25,934 nucleotides of DNA. Origin: Priapulus caudatus (lineage: Eukaryota; Priapulida; Priapulimorpha; Priapulimorphida; Priapulidae). The stretch spans positions 232,830 through 258,763 of the forward strand of contig NW_014577134.1 of the NCBI RefSeq assembly GCF_000485595.1, read 5' to 3'. Positions 1 to 10,339 of the stretch are shown here, piece by piece. The position numbers and the translations under genes are program-made. A model generated the notes under the pieces. That model ran no database searches. It had not been told where the DNA came from and worked only from the letters and a program-made list of their open reading frames with translations. How positions within the stretch are numbered: the stretch's first letter is position 1; each line of letters begins with the position of its first letter.

Positions 1-309
1 TTGCTCCTGTTGCTTCTTAAAAAATCTAGCTGCTACTGTTGCTCCTGTTGCTTCTTAAAAAATCTAGCTGCTACTGTTGCTCCTGCTGATTATGTTACTG
101 TTGCTCCTGTTGCTTCTAGCTGCTACTGCTGCTCTTGCTGCTTCTGTTACTGTTGCTACTGTTGCTTCTAGCTGCTACTGTTGCTCCTGCTGATTCTGCT
201 ACTGTTGCTCCTGCTGCTTCTGCTACTGTTGCTCCTGATGCATCTGCGACTGTCGTTGTTGTTGTTCTTGTTACTGTTGGTCCTGCTGCTGTTGCTGCTA
301 ATTATGATA

Positions 310-341
<32 letters not shown>

Positions 342-440
342 AATGATGATTATGATTATGATTATTATTATGGTGGTGGTGCTGTCACTATTTGTGCTAC
401 TCCTGTCTCTGCTGCTTCCGCTCCGGATACAGTGCTTACT
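1..440. repeat. Imperfect trinucleotide minisatellite (GCT/GTT/CCT, then GAT and TAT)
   Basis: The stretch is built almost wholly from triplets such as GCT, ACT, GTT, CCT and TCT. It starts with two identical 38-bp units (1-38 and 39-76), each holding a run of six A. Three 24-bp units follow near 174-250, then a GAT run at about 311-341, TAT/TTA triplets and GGT triplets. One plus-strand frame (135-458) reads poly-Leu, then three near-identical 8-residue units of the ATVAPAAS type, then poly-Asp, Tyr and Gly. This could be an exon of a low-complexity secreted protein. However, the 38-bp units are not a multiple of three and bring stops, and the opposite strand is equally open. I call it a non-coding minisatellite, with a coding origin not excluded. 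Confidence 0.8.
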
Positions 441-596
441 CACAGCTCCGATCAGTAAGGTGCAGTAGCATTGAGTAGTACTTTCTTTTGTTAAGGAAAA
501 TTCAGCTATACGAAATGTAACGTGGGTACAACATAGAAATATGACTCCTTTCGTTGAGCCAACTTTGCTGACACATTGTGGACTTGCTGCGCATTT

Positions 597-870
597 GTGT
601 GTTTGCGTGCGTGCGTGCGCGTGTGTGCGTGCGTGCGCGTGTGTGCGTGCGTGCGCGTGTGTGCGCCCGTAGTTTGGGATGTGCTAGTGGTCTGTGTCGC
701 CGCGCGGCATGCGTCGTTCGAGTGGTGTGTTGTGTGTGTGTGTTGTTCGTGTGTTGTGTGTGAGTGTGTGTGTGTGAGGTGTGTGCGTGCGTGCGTGGCG
801 TGCGTGCGTGCTGGGTGGATGCGATCGTGCGTGCGTGTGTCGCTGTGCGTTGCAGTGCTTATATGTGTGT
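597..870. repeat. GTGC/GT microsatellite cluster
   Basis: This is alternating purine-pyrimidine sequence made of GTGC, GTGT and GCGC steps. Positions 603-662 hold three copies of an 18-bp unit in which GCGC recurs at 617, 635 and 653. Less regular GTGT and GTGC runs fill 725-860. Cys/Val/Arg-rich and Thr/His-rich frames here, on both strands, are translations of the repeat and not genes. Confidence 0.9.
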
Positions 871-1046
871 TATGGACGACGAGAAGGCGTGAGGAGGAGG
901 AGACAGAATGGCAGCAATATGAAGCGAGTGTGCGATATGTTGCGTGCACATATGTCGGGATGATTATATTTTCGCTTACGTCCAATAGTGGTCTGATCTG
1001 GGTGCCGGTGACGGCGAGAGGGAGGGGTTCAGATGATTTTTATTGA

Positions 1047-2215
1047 CGTGTCATTAGAAAGATTTATATTCTATGGAGTGCAGCTTTATAATGCTGTCGG
1101 TAGAACACTGGCTCGGGGTAACCGATCCGGCATTTTCTTCTTTTGGAGTTGATCGCGCGTCGTGCATTTCAAACGGGTTCTTAGTTTACGAATCCATGAA
1201 TCTGTTGTGGTGAATTTCTGCGGAATCTGCATTCAATGTCAGAAATCGATCGTTATCGCGCACGAGATTTAAAAAAGGCTCAACTGTAACCATGGCACAC
1301 ATATTTTCGACTGGGTACGTTTTTGTCCCTAATGAAACTCTGTAAAACGTGCACCTGCTTGTTTACTTACCCAATTTCGTTACTCCCAACACCGAGACTT
1401 TAATGTGGGCATGAGCAACCAAGCAGCTCAACAGGCGCGTCTCTGCATGCACCGAAGACGGAATCATCTGCCATGCGTGAACGGCAGCGTATCAAGGCCA
1501 GCAAGCTGTGGTGTTCACGCTCGCTTTGCGATGATACTGCGCTCATGCTGCAGTTTCGTTAGTTACTCCAGTTGTACAGTCTCTGTCCACGAAATTGCTG
1601 ACCGCCTTATTCGGCATGTAATTTGTACTTCAAATTTGCCACTGAAATGAGCAGCATCGCTTATTCCGTTCGGTAGCACTTAGATTTTAGTGCGCTACAA
1701 ACTTTCACCACGCGTGCCATACGGTGTCGACGAAGTTTCAAATTGGCACCGCCAACAATCTCTATATAAATAGGTTATATTTGCAATCAGATGAGATTAA
1801 TTGATTGAGCCGCACCCTAAAAACACAGCTAACAACGTTAACAGAGTGCTAGTTCGTCGATGTGCATAAATCCGTTGACCTAGTGCCGGTGGAGAGTTTT
1901 CCACGCGTGATGAGAGGCTTCGGATCCGTTGTGAGTTTACCATAGATCGCACCGTGGTGATAGAAGCCAGCCTGGCCGGGCCGATTCTTTAACTCTGAAA
2001 CTTGAATTTCCCCTATAAGAATCGTCTGCATTTATTTTCCCACATTCGGCGTGCAAGTTTGCCGCGCGAAACCGGTGAGGTTACCGCGCAGAACGCCAGA
2101 TCTCCTGTATACACTCACAGATATCAGGAGTGACCGCAATAGAGATGCCTCTATGTTTAATCATTCCTGTAGATGTTCCTAGGAATACGCTGCATATAGT
2201 GTATATACTTGACAC
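1047..2215. other. Mixed-composition stretch with no recognised gene
   Basis: This is ordinary non-repetitive sequence. The longest frames (about 80 codons at 1405-1650 plus, 60 codons at 1849-2031 minus) have no motif, signal peptide or family resemblance that I recognise. I see no RNA gene, transposon end or strong promoter pattern. Confidence 0.5.
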
Positions 2216-2217
2216 AC

Positions 2218-2335
2218 CCACGCCGCCGCAAACGCGCACGCAACCCACGCACACGCACGCACGCACACGCGCGCAACCCCCCCCTGACAAAACAATTATT
2301 TATTAATATATATTATATATTATATATAGCGGGGG
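2218..2335. repeat. CACG/ACGC repeat followed by an AT-rich palindromic run
   Basis: Degenerate ACGC and CACA steps run from 2218 to 2276 and end in a C8 homopolymer. A TATATTATATATTATATA-type run follows at about 2299-2329, ending in a G5. The AT part can fold back on itself, but it is simple-sequence DNA. Confidence 0.8.
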
Positions 2336-2371
2336 AACAGCGTTAGTCGGGGGGAAAAGGTATATATATAA

Positions 2372-3630
2372 TCGGTATATCGAAGTTTGCCGTGACGTTG
2401 TTTGCACCAGTGTCAATTCTGTAAGTCTTCCGCGTTTTGTGGCTACGCAGGGTGCATAAAGTTCCGAAAACACTAATGAACATGCGGCAAATGCACGTCT
2501 TTTGTCGCCCGTAATCACCTTGCCAAGCGACATGCATTCGACGTTAGTTATATGTACAGAATTGCTAAATCGAGCATGCTCACAGACAGCGCACAGGTTC
2601 ACTAGCTGCAAGTGTACTAAGGTGGGCCGATCTACCGCAAATTGCCGGTTATTGGCAAAGACGTGTGCCACTTATCATGAGCGTATTTCTCTGAATGAAT
2701 ACAGCTGGTAACGCCTCCCACTAATTGCAATCATTGTTCTTCTCTTCGCCGCGCGCGATTAATTTTAATAGGTGGTAATTATCAATTTGCGATCTTTTAT
2801 CTGCATTAGTGACTCGCATGGCGGAAACATCATTCAAGCATCAATCGATTAAATTGGCTACTTGTAGGGTTTCAACGATTTGTTATGGCATCTTATGAAG
2901 TAGTTCTAATCAATGTTTGCACGCATCAAATAATTTAAACAAAGCGCCAGCTTTTAGTTCAACTGTAACCGCGCCGGCATTGCAAAGCTTCCACAGAAAA
3001 GTGAGAGTTGAAAGTTAAGCTGAGGCGGGGAAGCGAACTGCCTTTGCCAGCATTTCCGCAGTCTTCCTCTTACCATCGACCACTGTCGTCCTATTGTCTA
3101 ATGTATCAGTGTTCTGTAATAGAAAATAGAAAATGTAATTTTCGTGCTTGCCGTAACCTGTAGCAAATGATTTGCCATGGTGATTTCTGTTATCTTGAAC
3201 GAGAATGGGCTATTGCTACGCGCTTTATGTTATACAGTGTAAAACGCATGTCTTATACTTATGACTTTATATATTATTCAGGCGTTTATGTTTGATTTGT
3301 TCTTAGCTGGTGTGTAATTTATGCTGGTAATGTGTTCTATATGCTTTATGCTTCAGGCATCAAGAGTTTATACAAGAAAGAGGTGACTGGATGGGACATG
3401 TATTGTTTTGTCTTTTCGCGTTAAATTTTCTTCTACTTGCATGCATGCGTCACTAATAACCCAATATTGTGATATTTAATGAAATTCTAAAAAGCTTACG
3501 TTTGCATGTTTGTGGTGACTAGACCAGTTACCCCATAGGCTGTTCTGATTGAGTGTCATATAGTGTAGTTACTGGAATATACACCTATTAGATCAGGAGT
3601 AGATCATAGCCCTAATTGATTTACTCCCTG
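2372..3630. other. AT-leaning stretch with no recognised gene
   Basis: There is no repeat above a few units and no recognisable coding frame. The minus-strand frame at 2303-2671 (122 codons) has no recognisable domain and ends in codons of the AT-rich run. I see no transposon ends. Confidence 0.5.
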
Positions 3631-3631
3631 A

Positions 3632-3686
3632 ATATATAATATATATATATATATATATAAATAATGTGTGTGCGTGTGTGTGTGTG

Positions 3687-3725
<39 letters not shown>

Positions 3726-3765
3726 CGCTCGTGTGTGTGCTTGTGCGTGTGCGTGTGCGTGCGTA
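3632..3765. repeat. Compound (AT)n-(GT)n-(GC)n-(GTGC)n microsatellite
   Basis: An AT run (about 3632-3660) passes directly into a GT run (about 3664-3716), then a short GC run (3717-3728), then GTGC/GTGT steps to about 3762. The ordered change of repeat unit along one continuous tract is typical of compound microsatellites in animal genomes. Confidence 0.92.
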
Positions 3766-3769
3766 ACCT

Positions 3770-4463
3770 TTACCTGAGTGTGAGAAGATGGGAAAGATTA
3801 TTCGGTATTCAGCAGGTTCTAAGGTAGAACCAGTGCGCACAGGCTGCGGTGTTATGCCCATTCGTCTGCATTACCCATTGCTGGACCACCGCGTGGAACA
3901 CACTGTCTAGACCCAAGAACCAAGCCGCAACGTCAGCAACAAACTCTTCCCAATGCGCGCCACTTGCGAGACTACCCACTTGATGGCAAAATCGATCATT
4001 CCTGTGGAGAAATTTCAAATCCTAGACTGTCTGGTCCCACTGGAACCCAGAGAGCCGAATTAGCAACATCATCAGACCACTGTTCAGTTTGGAAAATTAA
4101 TGCTCCGCCAGTGCGGGCAACCGTGGTATGCTTGCACGTGAGGTTCACACACTGGTCCTTTAAATAACGATGGCGGTTTTAACTATGGCCACAGCAACAA
4201 CGTTTACTGAATTTCGATTTCTTCTTCTTCAAGTGTGTGAATATGGTGTTCATATTTCTCTATTGAATGATAGGCAAATGTGTCCTGTTAAAGATGGCCT
4301 TTAATTTGCTTACACGCGGGTGTATGTGTTGCTGGTACGGTTAATTTTGTATTCACTTATCTCGAAAAATCACAAATCTACAGTAGCAATTAAATCGTTT
4401 TTAGTCACTGGACAAAATTTAAGGAAGTTCTGCTAGCGGAGGCAAAATAGCAAATACTACTTA
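3770..4463. other. Unique sequence with no recognised gene
   Basis: Short frames on both strands (60-70 codons near 3809-4167) carry nothing I recognise. The stretch ends at the target-site duplication of the hAT-like MITE. Confidence 0.5.
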
Positions 4464-4650
4464 CTCTGGAGCAGGGCCGTAGCCAGAGGTAAATTTTGTA
4501 GGAGGCAAATGTTGTGAGTTAAAGAACAAGGCGCGAAGCGAGCCAATAGGGCGTGGGGTTTTTTGGGGCAAAAAAAAGATTTTTGAGAGATTTTGTAGGA
4601 GGCATTTGCCTCCTATTGCCTAATGGTAGCTATACGGCCCTGCTCTGGAG
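4464..4650. mobile_element. hAT-like MITE (element 4472-4642) with 8-bp target-site duplication
   Basis: The element starts CAGGGCCGTAGCCAG at 4472 and ends in the inverted, slightly diverged form TATACGGCCCTG at 4642. Both sides carry the same 8 bases, CTCTGGAG (4464-4471 and 4643-4650). An 8-bp duplication and ends starting CAGGG are hallmarks of the hAT superfamily. At 171 bp it is far too short for a transposase, so it would have been moved in trans. The interior has a GGAGGCAAAT / ATTTGCCTCC inverted pair and a GCGCGAAGCGAGCC motif that I associate from memory with widespread animal hAT MITEs. The 237-codon frame starting at 4553 runs across the element end into a CA repeat and is not a gene. 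Confidence 0.85.
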
Positions 4651-4892
4651 TAGGCTGCAGACAGACACAAGCGTCTCGAGAGCTCAGCTGAATCGGCACG
4701 TCTACGATGCGTTGTCATCTGTTGTTTCCCTACAATTGCGCACCGTAATGATTCCCCGTTATAATGGTCTGAGTTCGGCTTTTGTAATTAGGTTCAGTGA
4801 AGCCATTTGGATGGGAAAGCATGTCTGGCGGAGGCGCTGCAGGCCTGCTGCTCGCTCATGCATCGCTATTAATGTACCACCGGAGCACGGAC
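4651..4892. other. Short unique spacer between the MITE and a CA/CACG cluster
   Basis: This is non-repetitive sequence with no recognisable coding or regulatory pattern. Confidence 0.45.
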
Positions 4893-4925
4893 ACCCACAC
4901 ACACACACGCACGCACACACACACA

Positions 4926-4968
<43 letters not shown>

Positions 4969-5180
4969 TCACACACACGCGCGCGCACGCGCACACACGC
5001 GCACGCACACACACGGGCGCGCACGCACACACACGCACATACGCCACACGCGCGCACGCACACGCACGCACGCAGACACACGCACATACGCCACACGCGC
5101 GCACGCACACACACGCACGCACGCACGCGCACATATATGCGCTCACGCACTCACGCACTCACGCAGCCATGCACGCACTC
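4893..5180. repeat. CA / CACG microsatellite cluster
   Basis: Pure CA runs (4893-4975) pass into CACG, CGCG and CACT steps. Within it, a segment of more than 30 bp recurs with a period of 47 bp (from 5031 and from 5078), sharing the core CACATACGCCACACG, so part of the tract is a higher-order tandem repeat. The His/Thr/Arg-rich and Cys/Val-rich frames here are translations of the repeat. Confidence 0.92.
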
Positions 5181-5557
5181 GCTCGCCCACTCACAGAGGA
5201 GGTACATCTCTACTCGAAATATCATCGCCGCCCGCTGGAATTTTACCCCTAAATCACAAGGGGTAACTACAGTTGTATCTCTACGAAAATAAGATGGATT
5301 GATACCTAATTGGCAAAAGGTCTTGCCTTCTCCCATCGATATTCTTTGTGGTCTTGTCGCGTACACTGCACGTCAGGTTCCCTTGGTAACGCACTGAATC
5401 CCACCGGATTTCTCACTTGTAATTATTGCGTGAGTTTGGCCGAGGAGAATCATACTTTAACATTAATAGAGTTAGAATGGAGGGAGTCAGATTAGGAATT
5501 AAATTTTGCATGTGACATTTTGATGTCGCAGCAGTGCTTAGTTTACCTAACACGTTC
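5181..5557. other. Unique stretch with no recognised gene
   Basis: Only chance frames of 60-70 codons are present. No element ends or RNA gene signals were seen. Confidence 0.45.
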
Positions 5558-5770
5558 GTACCCGCGCGTGCGGGAGAGGATGTAGGTGTGCGCGTGTGTA
5601 TGCGCGCATTTATGTACGCACGCGAGTGTTGACGTGTGCGTGGCTGCGTGCACGCGCGTGCGTGGCTGCGTGCATGAGTATGTCGGCGGGCGTGCGTTCC
5701 CGTATGTGTATGTCAGTGAGCAACGGTGCGGGTGCGTGCGTGTGTTGTGCACGTGAACGCGCGAGCGTGT
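5558..5770. repeat. Degenerate GCGT/GTGC repeat cluster
   Basis: The tract is built from GCGT, GTGT and GTAT steps. The unit TGCGTGGCTGCGTGCA occurs twice about 22 bp apart near 5637 and 5659. It is more eroded than the other GTGC tracts, which suggests an older array. Confidence 0.8.
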
Positions 5771-6500
5771 ACACACCATGGCCATGGGTTAACCGATTAC
5801 TTAGATTCATGGCGTTACGTGTTAGGACTTATATAGTTTGATAAACGCGCAAGATGCACCTGTTCGGTGACTTTACACGCTATTTAAATTGACATGAACA
5901 CGAATTGTTTCCGGGTGCAATCAATCGTTTAGACATGTTTCCGAGCGCGTCTATATTCGTCTCGTGACAGTCTGACCATGGCGGAGGCTGCCAGCTACTT
6001 TTCGGTGCTATATAGGTTTGTAAGCTGTATACGGAGGAGTAATAATTTGCCAGATAACTTCACACAGACGGAGCAGTGAATCTAATATCTGTCCGTGAAG
6101 CTGAATTAATTTATGTGGGATCTGGAAACAGTGTATTTCAAGGCGGTGGGAGAGATGTTGGGAATAATTAGCAACGCGAGCAGTTGTGAAATATAGGCAT
6201 GATCGATTCCCCTGCGATATAATATGCATGTGTGGCATTCATCTATATATGGTTCGCAGGGTAGCACATGGTAGCTTCATCTATGCAAGATCTACTATCG
6301 TAAATGGCGTTATTGTCGATGCTAAGGGTACGCTTAGCAAGTCTCGCTTCCCAAAATTATTTACATTACTACCGTACTGCTAAGCAATATTGACTCATCA
6401 AAGAAGTGTGAGTAACTTTGCCAACTGCTGTAAACAACTATATATAACCATGAGGGATAATATAATAACTGGTATCGAGAGCTACCGTAACGCGGTGATG
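5771..6500. other. AT-leaning unique stretch with no recognised gene
   Basis: Frames up to 76 codons occur on both strands with no recognisable product. No inverted or direct repeats long enough to mark a mobile element were seen. Confidence 0.45.
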
Positions 6501-6870
6501 CCGTAACGCCTGCGTTTTTTTCGTACTGCCTCCGCTGGTTGAACCCGACCACGCAGCCTCCCGTCGGTGGCAGCAGGGTCGCCAATGCGCGACAAGGCAG
6601 CGCACGCAGCGCGCCGCTAATCGAACGTTTCGGTCGAGGTCGTCGCGGTTTTGCGCGCGTGGGTGAGCGAGCGCGCGGGGGCGAGGGAGCGGGAGCGGGG
6701 GCGGCGGCGGCGGGAGGAGGAGGAGGAGGAGGAGGAGGAGGAGGAGGAGTGGGTGCGTGGTTGATGACCTGTGCGTGCGGGCTAGCCCGCGCGGTGACAT
6801 CAGTAACGCGTAGCGTGCGCCGCGACTCGCGGACGCCATCGATCGCGCTAACAAGCAACTGTCAGACAAA
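6500..6870. other. CpG- and purine-rich segment with a (GGA)n tract
   Basis: GC content rises sharply against both flanks. CpG is frequent from 6540 to 6700, then comes a GGC run (6700-6711) and a GGA run (about 6712-6750). The plus strand is almost pure purine at 6670-6755, a polypurine-polypyrimidine tract able in principle to form triplex DNA. Frames of 130-165 codons here are Gly-, Pro- or Leu-runs imposed by the repeat. A CpG-rich promoter is possible, but no adjacent exon was recognised. Confidence 0.45.
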
Positions 6871-6964
6871 AAGTGATCAATCACTTACAAAATGTCTCGT
6901 GACCCATTTCGGTTATCCCGGACAACTTAATAATTGATAAGTGAGCACAGGGGGACTGGGACAC

Positions 6965-6982
6965 AGGCGCGCGCGCGCGCAC
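6965..6982. repeat. Short (GC)n run
   Basis: This is an uninterrupted alternation of G and C about 14-16 bases long, followed by CACAG. It is simple sequence. Confidence 0.7.
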
Positions 6983-7177
6983 AGACTGTCGCGTGTAATT
7001 ACCTCCTTTCAGTGGGACTGTGAATGACCTGGCGGCCAGGCGGGGATCCGCCTAATAATCGGCGTCGAGCGCGCCTGGCTTCTATTTGTGGCGTGGCAGT
7101 GCTTGCACCTGCAGCGCGAGACGCAGGCAAGTCGATTTTCGTCCCCTATAGAAGATGCCACCCCCGGGTTTTGATGA

Positions 7178-7310
7178 AATGCGTGTGCGTGCGTGCGTGT
7201 GTGCATACGTGCATACGTGCGTGCGTGTGAGTGAATGCGTGCTTGCGCGAGCGCCTGTGTGTGTGTGTGTAATATGTATGTATGTATATATATATATATA
7301 TCCATGTTAT
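7178..7310. repeat. GTGC repeat passing into GT, TATG and TA runs
   Basis: GTGC/GTGT steps run from 7180 to 7245, GT steps from 7256 to 7271, TATG units from about 7275 to 7286 and a TA run to about 7301. Frames through it are repeat translations. Confidence 0.88.
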
Positions 7311-7418
7311 CCGTGTCTCGCCGCGGTCGTGTGTTCAGTGGTGCGCGTGTCAACATTACGAGTATCGGACTCTGCCTGTGTACAACACTATTGTGTCAAG
7401 TCTCTCTATTTCTCCTTC

Positions 7419-7474
7419 CTCTCTGTCTCTCTCTCTCTCGCTCTCGCTCTCTTTCGCGCGCGCGCGTGTGTGTG

Positions 7475-7521
<47 letters not shown>

Positions 7522-7579
7522 TACTTCAATGCATGCGCGCGTTCGTGCGTGCGTGCGTGCGTGTCTCTGTGTGTGTATG

Positions 7580-7626
<47 letters not shown>

Positions 7627-7680
7627 ATGCATGCATGTGTACTTATATGCGCGCGCGTGTGTGCACGTGTGTGAGCGTCT
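7419..7680. repeat. Compound CT - CG - GT - GTGC microsatellite
   Basis: CT/CTCG steps (about 7420-7452) are followed by a short CG run (7455-7466), a GT run (7467-7519) and GTGC units (about 7543-7625) that end in GCAT units and GCGC. The CT part is polypyrimidine, and the rest is alternating purine-pyrimidine and so Z-DNA-prone in principle. Confidence 0.92.
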
Positions 7681-7689
7681 AATCTTGGC

Positions 7690-8300
7690 ACAAGGAAGCC
7701 AAAGAGGTAATAATGGAGCGCCCGGTCAGAAAATCGTAAATTACGAATTATAGTTACTACTCGGATCTAGCAGGTCGTAATTCGGCTTTGCGCCCGGTCA
7801 ACTCATGTGGACATTCACATGGCAGTTACTAGGTGTGGTATCGGCAAGCTCTTGATAAGTGTTGTCAGCGTGATAGTAGCCTCAAAAAAATTACGAATTA
7901 CATTATATACGAGGATGGAGAGGGCCAAATTAAAGGGGGCGCGGAAGAGGGCTGTGTGCGAATGTGAACGCACACAAGTCACGCAAGCCGAGAAGCAGGA
8001 ATTTCGGATTAATAGAAATGCGCAAATCACACATTTGGATCGTTATATCTAGCGCCGGGCGCGCTGAAACGTTTTCGACGCAACATCTATACGCGTCGCG
8101 TACACGCACACCCCACGAGGCACGCACACTCGGTTAGAGAATAATTAGTGGGGAGGTTTTCCCAAGAGGCAGATCCGAGGAGTTTGAAGTCACTGACGTA
8201 AATGGTCAGCGCGCAGCCTACATTGACGATGCGCGAGCCGCGGTGCTGCAGACCGACGCGTGAACTCACAGACGCAGGGCAAATAAAGGCCAGCGACGGC
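7690..8300. other. Unique stretch with a short direct and inverted repeat, no recognised gene
   Basis: The 11-mer GCGCCCGGTCA occurs at 7718-7728 and 7790-7800. Between them lies an imperfect CGAATTA / TAATTCG inverted pair. The rest has no recognised feature, and the 80-codon frames on either strand show no family resemblance. Confidence 0.4.
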
Positions 8301-8302
8301 TG

Positions 8303-8327
8303 ATGCCTGCCTGCCTGCCTGCCTGCT
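8303..8327. repeat. Short (TGCC)n microsatellite
   Basis: About five tandem TGCC units. No functional context is visible. Confidence 0.8.
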
Positions 8328-8329
8328 GG

Positions 8330-8785
8330 CACCAAGCCCGAGCCGCACCTCGCAGACAGCGAGGCGGTATCCTCCTCCTCACCTTATACCACCAGCAGCA
8401 GGAGTGCAACCGACGCTGGAAAGTCGGTTTCGAAGGAAAGTCGGAGTGGCGCGAAAGTATGTGTGCTACGCATGCACCGAATTTCAGTTTCTACGCAAAT
8501 TTCGCGTATAAGTGAGGCGTATATATATAGTTGATGAATTCACAAAGGTAACCTATATAGCGGCTTTAGGTGGTGTGGGTTGTAATCGGTCAGGATGTCT
8601 TGACAAACAGCTAAATGTCTTAGTACTGGAAATGACGCTTTAATTTCGACGTGTTCGTGATGACAAGGTTTTTTTTAGGTGTAGCGCTTTTTCATGCCTA
8701 GGACGTACGGACTGGACGGTCAACATAGCCGTTAGTTGCCTGCAGCAAAGAAACAAGGTCATAATTAAAATTGGATGTCGATACA
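8330..8785. other. Unique stretch with no recognised gene
   Basis: No coding or mobile-element signature was seen. The 68-codon minus-strand frame at 8640-8846 runs out of the adjacent CACG tract. Confidence 0.45.
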
Positions 8786-8826
8786 CGCACAAACGCACGA
8801 ACGTACGTACACGCGCACACACGCAT
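8786..8826. repeat. Short degenerate CACG / ACGA / ACGT repeat
   Basis: Tetranucleotide steps with several substitutions, a small relative of the longer CA/CACG tracts. Confidence 0.7.
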
Positions 8827-9365
8827 ATAAGCATGAGTAGACACACTAGCTTTATTTATCTGTAATAGTTTCGATAACCAGTCTGTCGTCTTTGTTAAGC
8901 TCTGCTATTCGTTGCTTGGGCGCTTTAGACAAGAACAGATGGCTGCCGAAACTGTCGCGTTAGTAATACAGTAATACGTTCCAAAAATGTGTTCGTAACA
9001 CAAAAATACGCAAAGTGATTCACGTTTTCCCATTGACTCTCATTATATTATTATAATTGGGGGTGTATTCCTACGGAAAATCTTTCAGCTAAAATTCGTA
9101 CTATAAGGAGAATTATGAATGCAAGTAAACATTGTTAAACGCGTATATTAATTATTTGATTGATACAATATAGTCTGATCATAATATAATACTGAGGGGG
9201 AGAGGAATTTAGAAATGGAATCACTGGGAAGGAGAGGGGGAGGAACTTATCATCGGCTGGCTCGTTGTCGCTATCGTGATCGGGTTTTTGGTGGTTTAGG
9301 CTCTGAAGTAGAGACGAAAAGAATTGATGTAAAGTTAGTTGCCGTTTACGGGCGTTGTATACATA
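8827..9365. other. AT-rich unique stretch with no recognised gene
   Basis: No element ends or coding signature were seen. The 9135-9518 minus-strand frame is mostly translation of the neighbouring repeat. Confidence 0.45.
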
Positions 9366-9366
9366 C

Positions 9367-9397
9367 GCCACGCAAGCACGCACGTACGCACGCACCG

Positions 9398-9446
<49 letters not shown>

Positions 9447-9455
9447 AACACTCGC

Positions 9456-9506
<51 letters not shown>

Positions 9507-9518
9507 CACACCACACAT
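9367..9518. repeat. ACGC then (CA)n microsatellite
   Basis: ACGC/ACGT units (9369-9397) are followed by two long CA runs (about 9400-9441 and 9456-9505) split by a short imperfect spacer. All Thr/His and Cys/Val frames here are translations of the repeat. Confidence 0.93.
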
Positions 9519-10202
9519 AAATAAAATATAAGATGCGGTTGTAGTGGGTATCAGAAACAGCCGATTGCAATACTACTTCCTCGCTTAGTGGGCCATAGTT
9601 GAGAGAGTGAGCGCGCAAGGTTACACGAGGGCAGCCGTGCAATATGCTGTTGAGTCACCAGTTGACCAGCAGCGCGCCGGCATTGAGCTTGGGATGTACA
9701 TGTGCGTTACGTCCACACTGGTCTAAGAGCCAGAAGTCAGACAGATATTGACAAGCAGTTGTAATTGAAGAGCGCTGACATTGCCTCACCAAGCGAAGCT
9801 TTCAACGCTGAAGCAATTAAAAATTTACCATTAGCTGTAGATGCATTACGCGGCGTGGCGGCGCCGAGTTGTTCGTTAGCGGGGTTGACCGCGAAGCCGT
9901 ATCCACTAAAAATAGCAAAAGCCATCGATTAGTGGTCGGTCGATCCCGATCCTTGTGCCGAAATTAACACTCCAGACGTCATTTAATAGATAGTGAGTGA
10001 CTGACTCCGTCGAAAAACGCGTTGTTCAAATGTATTTTTTTGCATGTAATGTTGTTTACGGTCTTTATCCTTATGATTTTGTCACAATATGTTGTGACTA
10101 TCGTGGAGAAAGATTTTGCATTTCGAACTGCGAGTTTATCGCCTATAGCTGTGAGTGGCACGACGCTTGTTGGGCGTTCGTGCGCTGCTCCTGCGTGTAT
10201 TA
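9519..10202. other. Unique stretch with no recognised gene
   Basis: Frames of 60-68 codons occur near 9737-10216. They show no conserved motif and overlap one another on both strands, as expected by chance. Confidence 0.45.
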
Positions 10203-10339
10203 AATTATGGATATAGAGAGTAAGTGAGTAAATGAGTGAGTGAAGCGAGTGAGTGAGCTAGTGAGCGAGCGAGGCGGGCCGCTTAGGTGTGTGTGTGTGT
10301 GGGGGGGGAGGGGGGGGTGAGTGGGTGTGGGTTGTCATC
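10203..10339. repeat. (GTGA)n, (GT)n and poly-G microsatellite at the left edge of duplicated copy A
   Basis: GTGA/GCGA units (10215-10272) are followed by a GT run (10287-10301), G8 and G7 runs split by one A, and GTGAGTGGGTG at 10317. The same GTGAGTGGGT string sits at 19961, in the GTGC array left of copy B. Homology between the copies therefore begins inside simple-sequence DNA. Confidence 0.88.

Noticed and set aside
597-870. CRISPR-like regular repeats
   Set aside because: The 18-bp periodicity is a higher-order microsatellite with no unique spacers; the window is eukaryotic in character.
2299-2329. AT-rich palindrome as a cruciform, origin or transposon end
   Set aside because: It is simple AT sequence with no flanking duplication or other origin features.
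4553-5266. 237-codon open frame on the plus strand
   Set aside because: It starts inside the hAT-like MITE, crosses its end and spends most of its length as a His/Thr/Arg repeat translated from the CA/CACG microsatellite.
6361-6937. Frames of 130-165 codons with Gly, Pro or Leu runs
   Set aside because: They come from the (GGC)n/(GGA)n tract read in different frames on both strands; no domain is recognisable outside the runs.
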